A DNA stretch of 64,000 nucleotides from Roseovarius mucosus (GTDB lineage: Bacteria > Pseudomonadota > Alphaproteobacteria > Rhodobacterales > Rhodobacteraceae): contig NZ_CP020474.1 of the NCBI RefSeq assembly GCF_002080415.1, positions 372,001 through 436,000 of the forward strand, read 5' to 3'. Positions 54,100-63,941 of this stretch are shown here, one piece after another. The translations under genes were made by a program, and so were the position numbers. The notes under the pieces were generated by a model that saw only the letters and a program-made list of their open reading frames with translations, did no database searches and was not told where the DNA came from. Every line of letters starts with the position of its first letter. The first letter of the stretch is position 1.

Positions 54100-54567
54100 A
54101 TGAGCAAGAGCCTCAGACGCGTGACCGAGGCCCTGCAATTGGCAGGGCATGACATCACCCCCCAAGAGATCGGCGATGCCACAACGGCGCAAATGGCGGC
54201 TGATCTGATCGGCTGCTCCATCGGGCAAATCGCAAAATCCATCATGTTTCGCGGCGAGACGAGCGGCGCGGCGCTCCTTTTTGTCACCTCCGGTGCCAAC
54301 CGCGTCAGCGATCACCGCGCCTCTACCCTTGCAGGCGAACCTCTGGGCAAGGCCGATGCCGCCCTCATCCGCGCGCAGACCGGCTTTGCCATTGGCGGCG
54401 TGGCGCCTTTGGGCCATCTCACCCCGCCGCGCGCCTTCTTTGACCCGCATCTTTTGACCTTCCCAATGGTCTGGGCCGCCGCCGGCACGCCCCGGCATCT
54501 CTTCGGCATTGACCCCGCACAGCTTTTGCAGATTTCCGGCGCCACGGTCGAGGATTTCACCGCCTGA
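54100..54567 (+). CDS. YbaK/EbsC-family aminoacyl-tRNA deacylase
   Basis: A 155-residue trans-editing enzyme that removes mischarged amino acids from tRNA (for example Cys-tRNA-Pro). The conserved Lys is in GCSIGQIAKSIMFR, followed by LLFVTSGANRVS, GFAIGGVAPLGH and VWAAAGTPRHLFGIDP. The start at 54100 has GGAG upstream; a GTG 21 nt earlier is possible. The exact tRNA substrate cannot be told. Confidence 0.9.
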   Translation: MSKSLRRVTEALQLAGHDITPQEIGDATTAQMAADLIGCSIGQIAKSIMFRGETSGAALLFVTSGANRVSDHRASTLAGEPLGKADAALIRAQTGFAIGGVAPLGHLTPPRAFFDPHLLTFPMVWAAAGTPRHLFGIDPAQLLQISGATVEDFTA

Positions 54568-54630
54568 ACCCTTGCAATGCCCCTGCGCACCCCCAACCTT
54601 GAGGGCGCAACAAGGATACTGATTGACCCC

Positions 54631-55080
54631 ATGACCGATACAAGCTGGCACCTGCCCAATCCCGACACCCAGCCAGAGTTTTACGCCGATGTGCCGCTCA
54701 AGCGGCTTTTGGCCTTTCTCGTCGATACGGTCGTGATCATCGGGATCAGCCTCTTGATCGTGCCGTTCACCGCCTTTACCGGGATTTTCTTCTTTCCCCT
54801 GCTCGCGGCAGTGGTGGGCTTTGCCTACCGGGTCGTAACCCTCGCGCGCGGCTCGGCCACATGGGGCATGCGCCTGACAGCCATCGAATTCCGCGATGCC
54901 AAGGGCGCGCGCTTTGACCTGTCGCAGGCTGTCTTGCACACGCTTGGCTTCACGGTTTCTTTGAGCATCCCGATCCTACAGGTCATTTCCATCGTGCTCA
55001 TGCTCACGGGTGAGCGGGCGCAGGGCCTCACCGACAGGGTGATGGGATGCGTCGCAATCAACCGCCGCGCCGCCATGTAA
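54631..55080 (+). CDS. RDD-family membrane protein
   Basis: A 149-residue integral membrane protein. RDD domain: VPLKRLLAFLVDTVVIIGIS carries the R and D residues, followed by two further membrane helices. GSATWGMRLTAIEFRDAKG lies between helices, and ISIVLMLTGERAQGLTDRVMG ends the domain. The role is unknown (some RDD proteins are transporters). The ribosome site is weak at this ATG, and the family N-terminus supports it. Confidence 0.85.
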   Translation: MTDTSWHLPNPDTQPEFYADVPLKRLLAFLVDTVVIIGISLLIVPFTAFTGIFFFPLLAAVVGFAYRVVTLARGSATWGMRLTAIEFRDAKGARFDLSQAVLHTLGFTVSLSIPILQVISIVLMLTGERAQGLTDRVMGCVAINRRAAM

Positions 55081-55155
55081 CGCCCCCATGACAAGCCTCT
55101 TGGCGGGGCGCTTTATCGTTGTTATCGTGCCGCTTAGACAGATAACGGATCAACC

Positions 55156-55986
55156 ATGCGGCATACCCTTCCCATCGCGCCCCAGTTCTACGTGACGGCG
55201 CCACAGCCCTGCCCCTATCTGCCGGGCCGGATGGAGCGTAAGCTTTTTACCGCGCTTCAGGGCGAAGGCGCGCAGCGTTTGAATGACGGATTGTCAAAAC
55301 AGGGCTTTCGCCGCTCGCAAAACGTGCTCTACCGCCCCTCCTGCGCCGATTGCGCCGCCTGTCTTTCGGCCCGCATCAACGTGGCCGAATTCACAGCCTC
55401 CAAAGGTCAGCGCCGCACTCTGCGCCGCAACGCGGCCCTCAAGCGCCGCGCCACCTCGCCTTGGGCCACCGAGGAACAATACAGCCTCTTCCGCCGCTAT
55501 CTCGAAAGCCGCCACGCCACCGGCGGCATGGCCGATATGGATACGTTCGAATTCGCCGCCATGGTCGAGGAAACCCCGATCCGCACCCGCGTCGTGGAAT
55601 ACACCGAGGCCGAAACCGGCGCGCTGACCGCCGTCTGCCTCACCGATATTCTCGATGATGGCGTGAGCATGGTCTATTCCTTCTACGACCCCGATCGCAG
55701 CAGCGAATCGCTGGGCACCTATGTGATCCTTGATCACGTCGCCATCGCGCGCGAAAACGGGCTTCCCTATGTCTACTTGGGCTATTGGGTGCCCGGCAGC
55801 CCCAAAATGGGGTACAAGGCCGCCTTCTCGGGCCTCGAAGTCTATGTCGGCAACCGCTGGCAGAAAATGCGTGATCCCGAGGAATTCCGCGCGCAGGCGC
55901 ATCCCCTCGTCAACGATCCGATTTCCGAACAGGTCGCCAATATCTCATTGCCTGATGGCCGCCCGCTGCGCGCCCGGTCTGTCTAG
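55156..55986 (+). CDS. bpt: Aspartate/glutamate leucyltransferase (Bpt-type aminoacyl-tRNA--protein transferase)
   Basis: Transfers Leu from tRNA to N-terminal Asp or Glu, marking proteins for ClpS/ClpAP degradation. It has 276 residues. The N-terminal ATE motif has [18 protein letters not shown]; the C-terminal ATE domain has [20 protein letters not shown] and [19 protein letters not shown]. The size and motifs match Bpt rather than Aat. It begins about 75 nt after the RDD gene and probably has its own promoter. Confidence 0.94.
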   Translation: MRHTLPIAPQFYVTAPQPCPYLPGRMERKLFTALQGEGAQRLNDGLSKQGFRRSQNVLYRPSCADCAACLSARINVAEFTASKGQRRTLRRNAALKRRATSPWATEEQYSLFRRYLESRHATGGMADMDTFEFAAMVEETPIRTRVVEYTEAETGALTAVCLTDILDDGVSMVYSFYDPDRSSESLGTYVILDHVAIARENGLPYVYLGYWVPGSPKMGYKAAFSGLEVYVGNRWQKMRDPEEFRAQAHPLVNDPISEQVANISLPDGRPLRARSV

Positions 55987-56055
55987 GTGGAAACCAAAAG
56001 CGGGCCGGTGCCGTCCAGGCACCCTTGTCCCGGTCAATCGCCCCTCAAACCACCC

Positions 56056-56868
56056 TTAGCCCGCCGGACAGCCGCGAATATCAACCGCATTGCCGCTGCT
56101 CAGGATCGTGAGCCGCAGCCCGCTGCGGTCAAGCATGAAGCCGCGCCCCTCCGCATGAAAAATCTCGGCTTCAGCGCGCAAACGGTTGCCCTGTCGCACG
56201 CTCTTGGATTGTGCGACCCAAAGCGCAGGATTGGCAGTCTCGACCACCATCATCTCCTGCGCGCCCATTGCCGCCACATCGACCTCTGCCACCAGATGCA
56301 CGCCACCGCCCTCTATGGGCGACACCTTGCACACCACCCGCCCCACACCGGCCTCTGCCTGCGTATAGGGCCGCGCGGCCAAGGCAGCGGCAATCTGCGG
56401 ATCAGGCCGCCGCGCATCGCTATCCAAGCCCTGCGCCACCGTCAAAGACACCGGCACGCAGATATCACTGCACACGCCGATCTCCATATCCACACTCAAG
56501 GTGATCGGCTGTCCGGCACGTTCCGGCGTCAAACGCAGCGGCAACACCAACACATGCTCATACCCTATGGTGCGCATGCCATTGGTCACGGTCTGTTTGG
56601 GTGTCGGCCATTCAATCTCGACCCGCGCCAGATTGCGCGACCCGCGCCAATCGAACCGCGGCGGAATCCCTGCCTCGCCGGGCGCGCGCCAATAGGTTTT
56701 CCACCCCTCGGCCAGGTCGAATTTCAGCGCAGCCACATGGCTGCCATCGGCCGTTTGCCAGCCGTTCACGATGCTGACCGCGACCATATCCTCCTGCGCC
56801 CGCGCCCCCGAAAGGGGCACCAGAACCGAAAGAACCGTCAGAAAAACGATGCGCCAAACCTGTATCAT
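56056..56868 (-). CDS. Secreted DsbD N-terminal-like (DUF/PF11412) protein
   Basis: A protein of about 270 residues with a signal peptide (IVFLTVLSVLVPLSGARAQ). The mature part is the immunoglobulin-like N-terminal domain of DsbD (AEGWKTYWRAPGEAGIPPRFDW, GYEHVLVLPLRL), with a Cys pair in VDMEIGVCSDICVPVSL as in the DsbD-alpha active site, and Cys near the C-terminus (DIRGCPAG). No membrane or thioredoxin domain is attached, so it must work with another membrane protein or as a copper/thiol protein. An ATG at 56886 is an alternative start. Confidence 0.8.
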   Translation of the reverse strand: MIQVWRIVFLTVLSVLVPLSGARAQEDMVAVSIVNGWQTADGSHVAALKFDLAEGWKTYWRAPGEAGIPPRFDWRGSRNLARVEIEWPTPKQTVTNGMRTIGYEHVLVLPLRLTPERAGQPITLSVDMEIGVCSDICVPVSLTVAQGLDSDARRPDPQIAAALAARPYTQAEAGVGRVVCKVSPIEGGGVHLVAEVDVAAMGAQEMMVVETANPALWVAQSKSVRQGNRLRAEAEIFHAEGRGFMLDRSGLRLTILSSGNAVDIRGCPAG

Positions 56869-57003
56869 GCCGCTGACATGGGCCATTCCGCGCCGATTGC
56901 CAACTCACAATCCGGCGAGAATTCTTGCCAAAGGATGAAGAGATGGCTTGCACCCCCGGCCCGCTCGCCCCATTTTCATGGGTAACAAGCACAGGGACAG
57001 CCC

Positions 57004-57579
57004 GTGACCCGAACCAGTCAAGATATGGATCTGACAGGCAAATTGCTCATCGCCATGCCCGGCATGGGCGATCCGCGCTTTGCGCATTCGGTCGTGCTGC
57101 TCTGCGCCCATTCGCCCGATGGGGCCATGGGGCTGATCATCAACAAACCAACCAGCGATCTTCGCCTGCGCGACTTGCTTGAACAACTCTCGATTGCGCC
57201 AACCGGCCAAACCCGCAATCTGCCAGTGCATTTCGGCGGCCCGGTCGAACACGGGCGCGGATTCGTTCTGCATGATCGGGGCTATCAATCCACTCTCACA
57301 TCGCTTGAGGTGAATGAGGATTTCGCAATGACCGCCACGCTCGACATTCTCGAGGATCTGGCCCGCGGCACCGGCCCGGATCGCGCCCTGCTGGCGCTTG
57401 GCTATGCCGGTTGGGGGCCGGGTCAACTCGAATCAGAACTTGCGGAAAACGGCTGGCTCACCTGTGATGCTGATATGGAACTGGTGTTCGACACCCCAAA
57501 TCCCGCCAAATGGGAGGCCGCGCTAACCCGTCTTGGCATCTCACCCCTGATGCTCTCATCGGATGCTGGCCGCGCCTGA
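57004..57579 (+). CDS. YqgE/AlgH family protein
   Basis: A 191-residue soluble protein. [38 protein letters not shown] is the YqgE signature (in parts), followed by [15 protein letters not shown] and [19 protein letters not shown]. Function unknown despite wide conservation; linked to gene regulation in Pseudomonas (AlgH). The GTG start at 57004 has AGGGA six bases upstream; an internal ATG at 57025 is less well served. Confidence 0.93.
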   Translation: MTRTSQDMDLTGKLLIAMPGMGDPRFAHSVVLLCAHSPDGAMGLIINKPTSDLRLRDLLEQLSIAPTGQTRNLPVHFGGPVEHGRGFVLHDRGYQSTLTSLEVNEDFAMTATLDILEDLARGTGPDRALLALGYAGWGPGQLESELAENGWLTCDADMELVFDTPNPAKWEAALTRLGISPLMLSSDAGRA

Positions 57580-57815
57580 CCTTGGGGCTTTGCCACTGCC
57601 CAAGCGCCCCCGCGCTCCTCTCTCAAAACCAAGGGCGGATCAACCGGCCCCCTGACACCGCAGGCCCGGCCCGAATGGTTTTTTCAGGTCTGAGACCCAA
57701 ACGGTTTGAAAGCCCACAGAACCACACTACCTACGGTCCCGGCACGGGATTTCCTTTACCCCGCCACATTTCAGGGCTACCCAATGGGTCCGCCCCCGAT
57801 ACAGGAGCACCACCC

Positions 57816-58319
57816 GTGACCTCAGACACCCTCAGCGTAGACCGCGACGCCTTCTTGGCCGCCATGCGGCAGGTCGCGGCCACTGTGACGGTTGTCACCA
57901 CCGACGGGGTCTCAGGCCGCGCCGGGGCCACGGTGAGCGCCTTTTCCTCGCTCTCCGCTGATCCGCCCTCGGTGCTCATCTGCCTGCGCACCGACAGCCG
58001 CATCGCGCGCGCGGTGATAGAAAATGGCGCCTTCTGCGTCAATGTCCTGCCCGAGGATGCCGTCGAGGTGGCACGCGCCTTTGCCGGTTCCTCGCCGGAA
58101 AATCCCGCCGCGCGCTTTGACGGGCTCACGATCACCCCCCGCCCCGAAGGCCCGGTGCTGCCGCGCGCAACCGCCTTTTCCTGCCTGCTCACAGACCGGA
58201 TCACCCATGGCAGCCACGCCATCTGCATCGGCACCGTCACAGCCCTCACCAATGCCGGGCAAAAACCGCTGACCTATCTCAGTGGCGATTACCACATCGT
58301 GCGCCCGCACGGGCACTGA
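57816..58319 (+). CDS. Flavin reductase family protein
   Basis: A 167-residue FMN-binding protein of the flavin reductase (HpaC-like) family. RQVAATVTVVTTDGVSGRAGATVSAFSSLSADPPSVLICL is the typical N-terminus, followed by SRIARAVIENGAFCVNVL and PLTYLSGDYHIV. Such proteins supply reduced flavin to two-component monooxygenases. No partner is adjacent. The GTG start has AGGAG eight bases upstream, decisive over the longer upstream frame. About 236 nt before it are non-coding and hold nothing I recognise. Confidence 0.88.
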   Translation: MTSDTLSVDRDAFLAAMRQVAATVTVVTTDGVSGRAGATVSAFSSLSADPPSVLICLRTDSRIARAVIENGAFCVNVLPEDAVEVARAFAGSSPENPAARFDGLTITPRPEGPVLPRATAFSCLLTDRITHGSHAICIGTVTALTNAGQKPLTYLSGDYHIVRPHGH

Positions 58320-58330
58320 ACACCCCCCGC

Positions 58331-58351
58331 GTCTTCTTGGTCAAAATACTC
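58331..58351 (+). repeat. Short relative of the tpiA-downstream repeat
   Basis: TCTTCTTGGTCAAAATACTC lies just after the flavin reductase stop and matches CTTCTTTTTGGCAAAAATACTC at 31451 apart from small changes. The hairpins of the first copy are absent here. Confidence 0.4.
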
Positions 58352-58419
58352 AATTCCACCGCTGGCCAAACAGCGGCCCCCCTGCCATATCTGCGCCCAC
58401 CCCGGAACAGGAGCCGCCC

Positions 58420-59292
58420 ATGACCCGCATCATCACCGCCCTCAGCGATATTTCCGACAAATATGACGCGCTCTTTGTCGATCTCTGGGGCTGTGTGCAT
58501 GATGGCGTGCGCGCCCTGCCCAATGCGGTCGCAGCACTTCAGGCCTACCGCGCGGGCGGCGGCACCGTGGTGCTTGTCACAAACTCGCCCCGCGCGCGGG
58601 GCGGCGTGGAAAAACAACTCGACGGCTTTGGCGTGCCCCGCGACGCTTGGGATAGCATCGCCACCTCCGGCGACAGCGCGCGCGCCGCCATGTTTCAGGG
58701 CGTGGTGGGCGAAAAGGTCTGGTTCATCGGCCAGCCGTTCGATGACCGCTTCTTTGACCCACTCCACCTGATCGAAAACCCCGTGCCCATCGCCCGTGTG
58801 CCTCTGGAAGAGGCCGAAGGCATCGTCTGCATCGGCCCCTTTGATCCTTTGGCCGATCCCGCCGACCTGCGCCCACAGTTTCTTTATGCCAAGCAAAAGG
58901 GGCTCAAACTCCTCTGCGCCAATCCCGATATCGTGGTCGATCGCGGCGAGGTGCGGGAATGGTGCGCAGGCGCTCTTGCCCGCCTCTATACTGACATGGG
59001 GGGGACAAGCCTCTATTTCGGCAAACCGCATCCCCCCATCTACGACCTTGCCCGCCGCAGGCTCTTGGCGCTTGGCCGCGATGTCGAAAACGGCCGCATT
59101 CTGGCCATCGGCGACGGGGTGCATACCGATATCGACGGGGCCATGGGCGAGGATATCGATTCCCTCTTTATTTCCGGCGGCTTGGCCGCGGCCGAGACCA
59201 AAACGTCGCACCAGCCCGATGAGGCCGCGCTAACCGCTTATCTTTCCAAGGAAAACTCTGCGCCCACCTATACGATCGGATTCTTGCGCTAA
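58420..59292 (+). CDS. HAD-superfamily hydrolase, class IIA (TIGR01459 type)
   Basis: A 290-residue phosphatase-like protein. Motif I is ALFVDLWGCVHDGVRALP (DxW variant with Asp nucleophile), motif II VVLVTNSPR, and motif III/IV LYFGKPHPPIYDLARR with AIGDGVHTDIDGAMGEDID. The class IIA cap lies between. The substrate is unknown (related proteins act on small phosphates). The start at 58420 has AGGAG seven bases upstream. Confidence 0.9.
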   Translation: MTRIITALSDISDKYDALFVDLWGCVHDGVRALPNAVAALQAYRAGGGTVVLVTNSPRARGGVEKQLDGFGVPRDAWDSIATSGDSARAAMFQGVVGEKVWFIGQPFDDRFFDPLHLIENPVPIARVPLEEAEGIVCIGPFDPLADPADLRPQFLYAKQKGLKLLCANPDIVVDRGEVREWCAGALARLYTDMGGTSLYFGKPHPPIYDLARRRLLALGRDVENGRILAIGDGVHTDIDGAMGEDIDSLFISGGLAAAETKTSHQPDEAALTAYLSKENSAPTYTIGFLR

Positions 59293-59392
59293 GAGAAAGC
59301 GCTTGATTTTTCTGCATCCGCAAAGTAATAAAATTCCAACATGGGCCAAAATACAGCCCAATAATTGCGCACCAAACCTACTGGAGGGGCGA

Positions 59393-59836
59393 ATGTTGGA
59401 CAATATGCCACGCGGCACGATCTGTATCGAAGACATCGAGATGGGCATGACCCGCCATCTGCGCAAAGTCGTAACCGACCGCGATATCGAACTCTTCGCT
59501 GAGGTCTCGACCGACCGCAATCCGGTGCATCTCGATGACGATTATGCGCAAGACACCATCTTTGAGGGGCGCATCGCCCATGGCATGCTCACCGCCGGCC
59601 TCATCTCTGCGGTGATTGGCGAGCAATTGCCGGGGCATGGCACCGTCTACATGGGGCAGACCCTGAAATTCCTCGCCCCCGTGCGTCCCGGCGACATGGT
59701 CCATGCAGAGGTCGAGGTGATCGGCATCGACCACGGCAAGCGCCGCGTGCAACTCGACTGCCGCTGTCTGGTGAATGGCAAAAAGGTGTTGATCGGCGAA
59801 GCCACGGTTCTGGCCCCCTCGCGCAAGTTCGACTGA
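59393..59836 (+). CDS. MaoC-family (R)-enoyl hydratase
   Basis: A 147-residue hot-dog-fold hydratase. Catalytic pair in AEVSTDRNPVHLDDDYAQDTIF (Asp and His) and GRIAHGMLTAGLISAVIG; later PGDMVHAEVEVIGID. Relatives (PhaJ) link fatty-acid oxidation to polyhydroxyalkanoate by making (R)-3-hydroxyacyl-CoA, but the substrate here is not shown. A strong GGAGGGG site precedes the ATG. Confidence 0.92.
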   Translation: MLDNMPRGTICIEDIEMGMTRHLRKVVTDRDIELFAEVSTDRNPVHLDDDYAQDTIFEGRIAHGMLTAGLISAVIGEQLPGHGTVYMGQTLKFLAPVRPGDMVHAEVEVIGIDHGKRRVQLDCRCLVNGKKVLIGEATVLAPSRKFD

Positions 59837-59877
59837 CAGCTCTTGCGCGCGCTGCGGCCTGACCGCATTCTGCGCCC

Positions 59878-60846
59878 ATGAACGCAGCACCCAACTGGGG
59901 CGTGGTCGCCACGATCAAGGCCCCCACCCGCGACATCCTCACGTTTGCCGCCCATCATCTCGATCTGGGCGCTCACCGGGTTCATGTCTATCTCGACGCC
60001 CCCGACCCGCAGGCCGAAGCCGCCCTGCGCGCCCATCCAAAATGCCGTGTCATCCTTTGTGACGACGACTATTGGAACCGCCGGTCACGCAAGGGACGCC
60101 CCGACAAACACCAACCGCGCCAAAGCCTCAATGCCACCCACTGCCTCAACAAACGTCCACAGGTCGATTGGCTGGCACATATCGACGTGGATGAGTTTCT
60201 CTGGTCCGAAATCCCCATCGCCGACCGTCTCGCGCGCGTCGCCCCGGACCGCCTCAGCGCCCGTGTTCGCCCCATCGAGGCATTGGACCCCGGACCTTAC
60301 AAAATCGAGGCCGAACCTTACAGAGCTTACAAATCCTGCGCCCTCTCACAGGCTGACCGCCGCGCCCAGACCAACGCCATTTATCCCACCTACGGCCCCT
60401 ATCTCAACGGCGGTTTCCTCAGCCACGTGGCAGGCAAGGTCTTTGTGCGGACCGGGCAACCAGATATCAGTCTGCGCATACATAATGCATTTAGAAACAA
60501 AGTGATGGACGACAAAGCTGAGGAGTTACATGAACTTCGCCTCTGTCACCATCATGCCGCCACCTGGGATCACTGGCTCGCCGCCTACCGCTACCGCCTC
60601 AGCCTGGGTTCCTACCGCGCCGAATTAAAGCCAGCCCCCCACTCCGACGGCTATGCCTTTAATATGCATGAATTTTTTCACATGCTTGAGGAAGACGGAG
60701 GGGAACCCGCCCTGCGCCGCTTCTTCTCCGAGGTCTGCACCGCCACCCCAGAGTTGCAAAAACGCCTTGCGTCTTACGGTCACCTTCATCACATCAATCT
60801 CGACCTTGACGCAAAGCGCGCCCGCCACTTTCCGGAACATAGCTAA
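59878..60846 (+). CDS. Glycosyltransferase family 2-like protein
   Basis: A 322-residue protein. The nucleotide-sugar fold is seen from GVVATIKAPTRDILTFAAHHLDLGAHRV, with metal-binding DVDEFLW near residue 100. No membrane segment. Similar proteins are encoded widely in Rhodobacterales and probably decorate a surface polysaccharide; acceptor and sugar unknown. It follows the MaoC gene by 41 nt. About 197 nt of non-coding DNA separate it from rhlE. Confidence 0.75.
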   Translation: MNAAPNWGVVATIKAPTRDILTFAAHHLDLGAHRVHVYLDAPDPQAEAALRAHPKCRVILCDDDYWNRRSRKGRPDKHQPRQSLNATHCLNKRPQVDWLAHIDVDEFLWSEIPIADRLARVAPDRLSARVRPIEALDPGPYKIEAEPYRAYKSCALSQADRRAQTNAIYPTYGPYLNGGFLSHVAGKVFVRTGQPDISLRIHNAFRNKVMDDKAEELHELRLCHHHAATWDHWLAAYRYRLSLGSYRAELKPAPHSDGYAFNMHEFFHMLEEDGGEPALRRFFSEVCTATPELQKRLASYGHLHHINLDLDAKRARHFPEHS

Positions 60847-61043
60847 GTGTTTCCAATTACTGCATAATCCTGCTCCGCACCCCTTGGATTGTTGCGCGGA
60901 TTATGCGGTGCATTGACGCTGGTGACGTTCTCAGGTAAGTGCAGCGCAGCGGGGCATCCATGTGGAGAACCACAGGCCCATGAGGGGCCCGAACCCGCAT
61001 CAGTCGTACGGGCCATGATTGCGTCCGTAAACCACGGATACAC

Positions 61044-62564
61044 ATGACAAAATTTTCCGATCTGAACCTGAATCCCAAGGTGTTAAAGGCCATCGAAGAG
61101 GCCGGTTACGAAACGCCCACCCCCATTCAGGCCGAAGCCATCCCTCACGCGCTCGTCGGCCGCGACGTTCTCGGCATCGCCCAAACCGGCACCGGCAAAA
61201 CCGCCAGCTTCACCTTGCCCATGCTCTCGCTTTTGTCACGTGGACGCGCCCGCGCCCGCATGCCGCGCAGCTTGGTCCTGTGCCCCACGCGCGAACTCGC
61301 AGCCCAAGTGGCCGAGAATTTTGATACATATTCCAAACACTTAAAGCTTACAAAGGCGCTGCTCATCGGCGGCGTCAGCTTCAAGGAACAGGACAAGCTG
61401 ATCGACAAGGGCGTTGATGTTCTCATCGCAACGCCAGGTCGTCTGCTCGACCATTTCGAACGCGGCAAGCTCTTGCTGACCGGCGTTCAGATCATGGTCG
61501 TGGACGAGGCTGACCGCATGCTCGACATGGGCTTTATCCCTGATATTGAACGGATTTTCAGCCTTACCCCCTTCACCCGTCAGACGCTTTTCTTCTCTGC
61601 CACCATGGCACCCGAGATTGAGCGCATCACCAATACCTTCCTGTCGAACCCCGCTCGGGTCGAGGTTGCCCGTCAGGCCACCGCCTCCGAGACGATCGAG
61701 CAAGGCGTGGTGATGTTCAAACCGCCCCGCCGTGAGAATGCCGATAGCGAAAAACGCAAGTTGCTGCGCGCACTGATCGACCGCGAAGGCGCTGCCTGTA
61801 GCAATGCCATCATCTTTTGCAATCGCAAGATTGATGTAGATGTGGTCGCTAAGTCTTTGATAAAATACGGATATGATGCGGCACCTATTCACGGTGACTT
61901 GGACCAAAGCCAGCGCACGCGCACACTCGACGGCTTTCGCGCAGGCACGCTGCGCTTTCTGATCGCCTCTGACGTGGCCGCCCGTGGCCTTGACGTGCCA
62001 GCGGTCAGCCATGTGTTTAACTTTGACGTGCCCAGCCATGCAGAAGATTACGTTCACCGCATTGGGCGCACCGGCCGGGCCGGGCGCAGCGGCAAGGCGC
62101 TGATGATCTGCAACCCGCGCGACGAAAAGAACCTCGCCGGGGTTGAAGCGTTGATTCAAAAGGAAATTCCCCGGGTCGAAAGCCCCGTAACCTTCACCCC
62201 TCCGACCACAGAAACCGAACCGCCGCAGGGCAGCGAGGAGCGCCCCGCCAAACCGCGCCGTGCACGCAACGTGAGCCGCGGAAAGCCCGAAGCGCGTCCC
62301 GCCGCCAGCCACAAGGCCCCGGAAACCGTTTCCGAACAGGCAGTTGAGGCGACCCCAGCACAGGAACGCCCACAGGAACGCCGCCCCGAGCGGACGCCCG
62401 AACCCCGGCAGGACCGCAATCGCGACCGCAATGACGATAACGCCCCGCGCCACAGAGAGGGCCGCGGGCGTCAGGATCACGGTGGCGGGCCGCGTGTCAT
62501 GGGTCTTGGGGATCATCTGCCCAGCTTCATCGCGCTCAGCTTTGATGAGAGGCGCACCGGGTAA
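61044..62564 (+). CDS. rhlE: DEAD-box RNA helicase, RhlE type
   Basis: An ATP-dependent RNA helicase of 506 residues for ribosome assembly or RNA turnover. Q motif near the start (FSDLNLNPKVLKAIEEAGYE), Walker A AQTGTGKTAS, DEAD box VVDEADRMLDMG, SAT motif FFSATMAPE, and in the second lobe ARGLDVPAVSHVFNFD and HRIGRTGRAG. The C-terminal ~120 residues are low-complexity Pro/Arg/Glu-rich and disordered, as in other RhlE proteins, probably RNA-binding. Confidence 0.95.
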   Translation: MTKFSDLNLNPKVLKAIEEAGYETPTPIQAEAIPHALVGRDVLGIAQTGTGKTASFTLPMLSLLSRGRARARMPRSLVLCPTRELAAQVAENFDTYSKHLKLTKALLIGGVSFKEQDKLIDKGVDVLIATPGRLLDHFERGKLLLTGVQIMVVDEADRMLDMGFIPDIERIFSLTPFTRQTLFFSATMAPEIERITNTFLSNPARVEVARQATASETIEQGVVMFKPPRRENADSEKRKLLRALIDREGAACSNAIIFCNRKIDVDVVAKSLIKYGYDAAPIHGDLDQSQRTRTLDGFRAGTLRFLIASDVAARGLDVPAVSHVFNFDVPSHAEDYVHRIGRTGRAGRSGKALMICNPRDEKNLAGVEALIQKEIPRVESPVTFTPPTTETEPPQGSEERPAKPRRARNVSRGKPEARPAASHKAPETVSEQAVEATPAQERPQERRPERTPEPRQDRNRDRNDDNAPRHREGRGRQDHGGGPRVMGLGDHLPSFIALSFDERRTG

Positions 62565-62597
62565 CCCGTTACTTTCGAAGCATTTTATCAAAAATCG

Positions 62598-62626
62598 TTG
62601 CGCGGTGAGATGAGATCATCGCGCAA
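62598..62626 (-). terminator. Possible terminator of the histidine kinase gene
   Basis: A 7-bp stem, TTGCGCG / CGCGCAA, overlaps the last codons and stop. On the minus strand it is followed by CGATTTTTGAT. Overlap with coding sequence lowers confidence. Confidence 0.4.
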
Positions 62627-63902
62627 TGACAATATCCGCGCACAGGCCACCTAGCCGCGCGCTCTCTCCCAATCGTAGTGTGCCACCATGCGCCCGCGCC
62701 ACATCTAGCACGATGGACAAGCCCAAGCCGACCCCCATGCCGCGATTCTGGTTTCGCGCAGGTTCCAGCCGGGTGAATGGCTTGATTGCATCGTCCCTGC
62801 TGTCAGGCGGAATGCCAGGCCCGTCATCCTCAACCCTGATTCTCAATGATTTTTCGGTCATGACCACCGAAACCTCAGCCCGCGAGCCATAGCGCACCGC
62901 GTTGTTGATCAGGTTCTCGACCGCCCGGCGAATATTCTCCGCCCGCAAAGCCACCGTGCCCACGCCCCGTGCCTCCACCAAAGTCACGTCATTCTGTGCA
63001 CGTTGGGCATCTTCGACAATCTGTGTCACAAGCGCAATCGGATCGACCGGTTCCGGCTCGCCCTCATGCGCCCCGCGCGCAAAGGCCAGAAACCCTTCCA
63101 GCAAACGCTCCATATCGCGCACGTCCCGCAGCATGGGGGCCGCCTCTTCATCCTCCAGCATCGCAAGGCTCAATCTCAGCCGGGTCAGCGGCGTTCTCAG
63201 ATCATGGCTCACGCCCGAGAGCATCAGCGTACGCTGCTCGATCTGCCGTTCAAGCCGCGCTCTCATGTCGAGAAAGGCATTGCCCGCAGCCCGCACCTCT
63301 AGGGCACCAGAGGCCCGATAGGGCACATGCCGCCCGCGCCCAAAGGCCTCTGCCGCCTCAGCCAGCCGGGTAATCGGCTTGAGCTGTTTGCGCATGTAGA
63401 CATACGAGACAACGGTCATGAGGATGCCATAGAACGCCAGATTGAGCAGCACTTGATAGGGCCGCCGAGCGGACACCCGGCGCCGGTCAAACACAAGCTC
63501 GACCACCCCGCCATCCCTATGAAAATAAAGCATAACAAACTGATTATCGGTCAGTGAAACACGCTCGAGATCCTCGAAATAGCCACGCAATTCGCGAATG
63601 ACCACGCTTCCCGAAAGGTCGAACCAATCATAGTCATCGGCCTCTGGCATCTCGGATGCGGGCACCCGCCGCCGCTCGATTTCCAGCATTTCTGACACCG
63701 GGCTGCCTTCGGGTTCATCAAGCACCAAGCGCACCTCGCGCGCCACCGTCTTAACCATTTGCTGCGTGACATCGTCAAACAGCCTCTGGGCAAACACGAG
63801 CGACACCACCAAGAGCAGCGTGATCACCGGCAAAAGCAGGATCAACACGGCCCGTGCATAGAGACTTCGCGGAAGATAGGGTTTGAGCCAACGCAACGAC
63901 AT
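62616..63902 (-). CDS. Sensor histidine kinase (EnvZ-like)
   Basis: A 428-residue inner-membrane kinase. Two transmembrane helices (AVLILLLPVITLLLVVSLVF and LLNLAFYGILMTVVSYVYM) enclose a ~120-residue periplasmic sensor with an acidic stretch. Then come HAMP (KPITRLAEAAEAFGRG), the phospho-His in SGVSHDLRTPLTRLRLSL near 231, and the HATPase_c end with NLINNAVRYG, DDGPGIPPDSRD and GLGLSIVLDVARAHGG. It resembles EnvZ; no response regulator is visible in the window. The start at 63902 is preceded by only a weak site. Confidence 0.9.
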   Translation of the reverse strand: MSLRWLKPYLPRSLYARAVLILLLPVITLLLVVSLVFAQRLFDDVTQQMVKTVAREVRLVLDEPEGSPVSEMLEIERRRVPASEMPEADDYDWFDLSGSVVIRELRGYFEDLERVSLTDNQFVMLYFHRDGGVVELVFDRRRVSARRPYQVLLNLAFYGILMTVVSYVYMRKQLKPITRLAEAAEAFGRGRHVPYRASGALEVRAAGNAFLDMRARLERQIEQRTLMLSGVSHDLRTPLTRLRLSLAMLEDEEAAPMLRDVRDMERLLEGFLAFARGAHEGEPEPVDPIALVTQIVEDAQRAQNDVTLVEARGVGTVALRAENIRRAVENLINNAVRYGSRAEVSVVMTEKSLRIRVEDDGPGIPPDSRDDAIKPFTRLEPARNQNRGMGVGLGLSIVLDVARAHGGTLRLGESARLGGLCADIVIAR

Positions 63903-63941
63903 GGCTAAACCTAGCCGCGCGCGCAGCCATAAGGAAGAGCC

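Noticed and set aside
54022..54939. A 300-codon upstream extension of glnE
   Set aside because: The extension runs antisense to the YbaK and RDD genes and has no GlnE sequence; the family start is at 54021.
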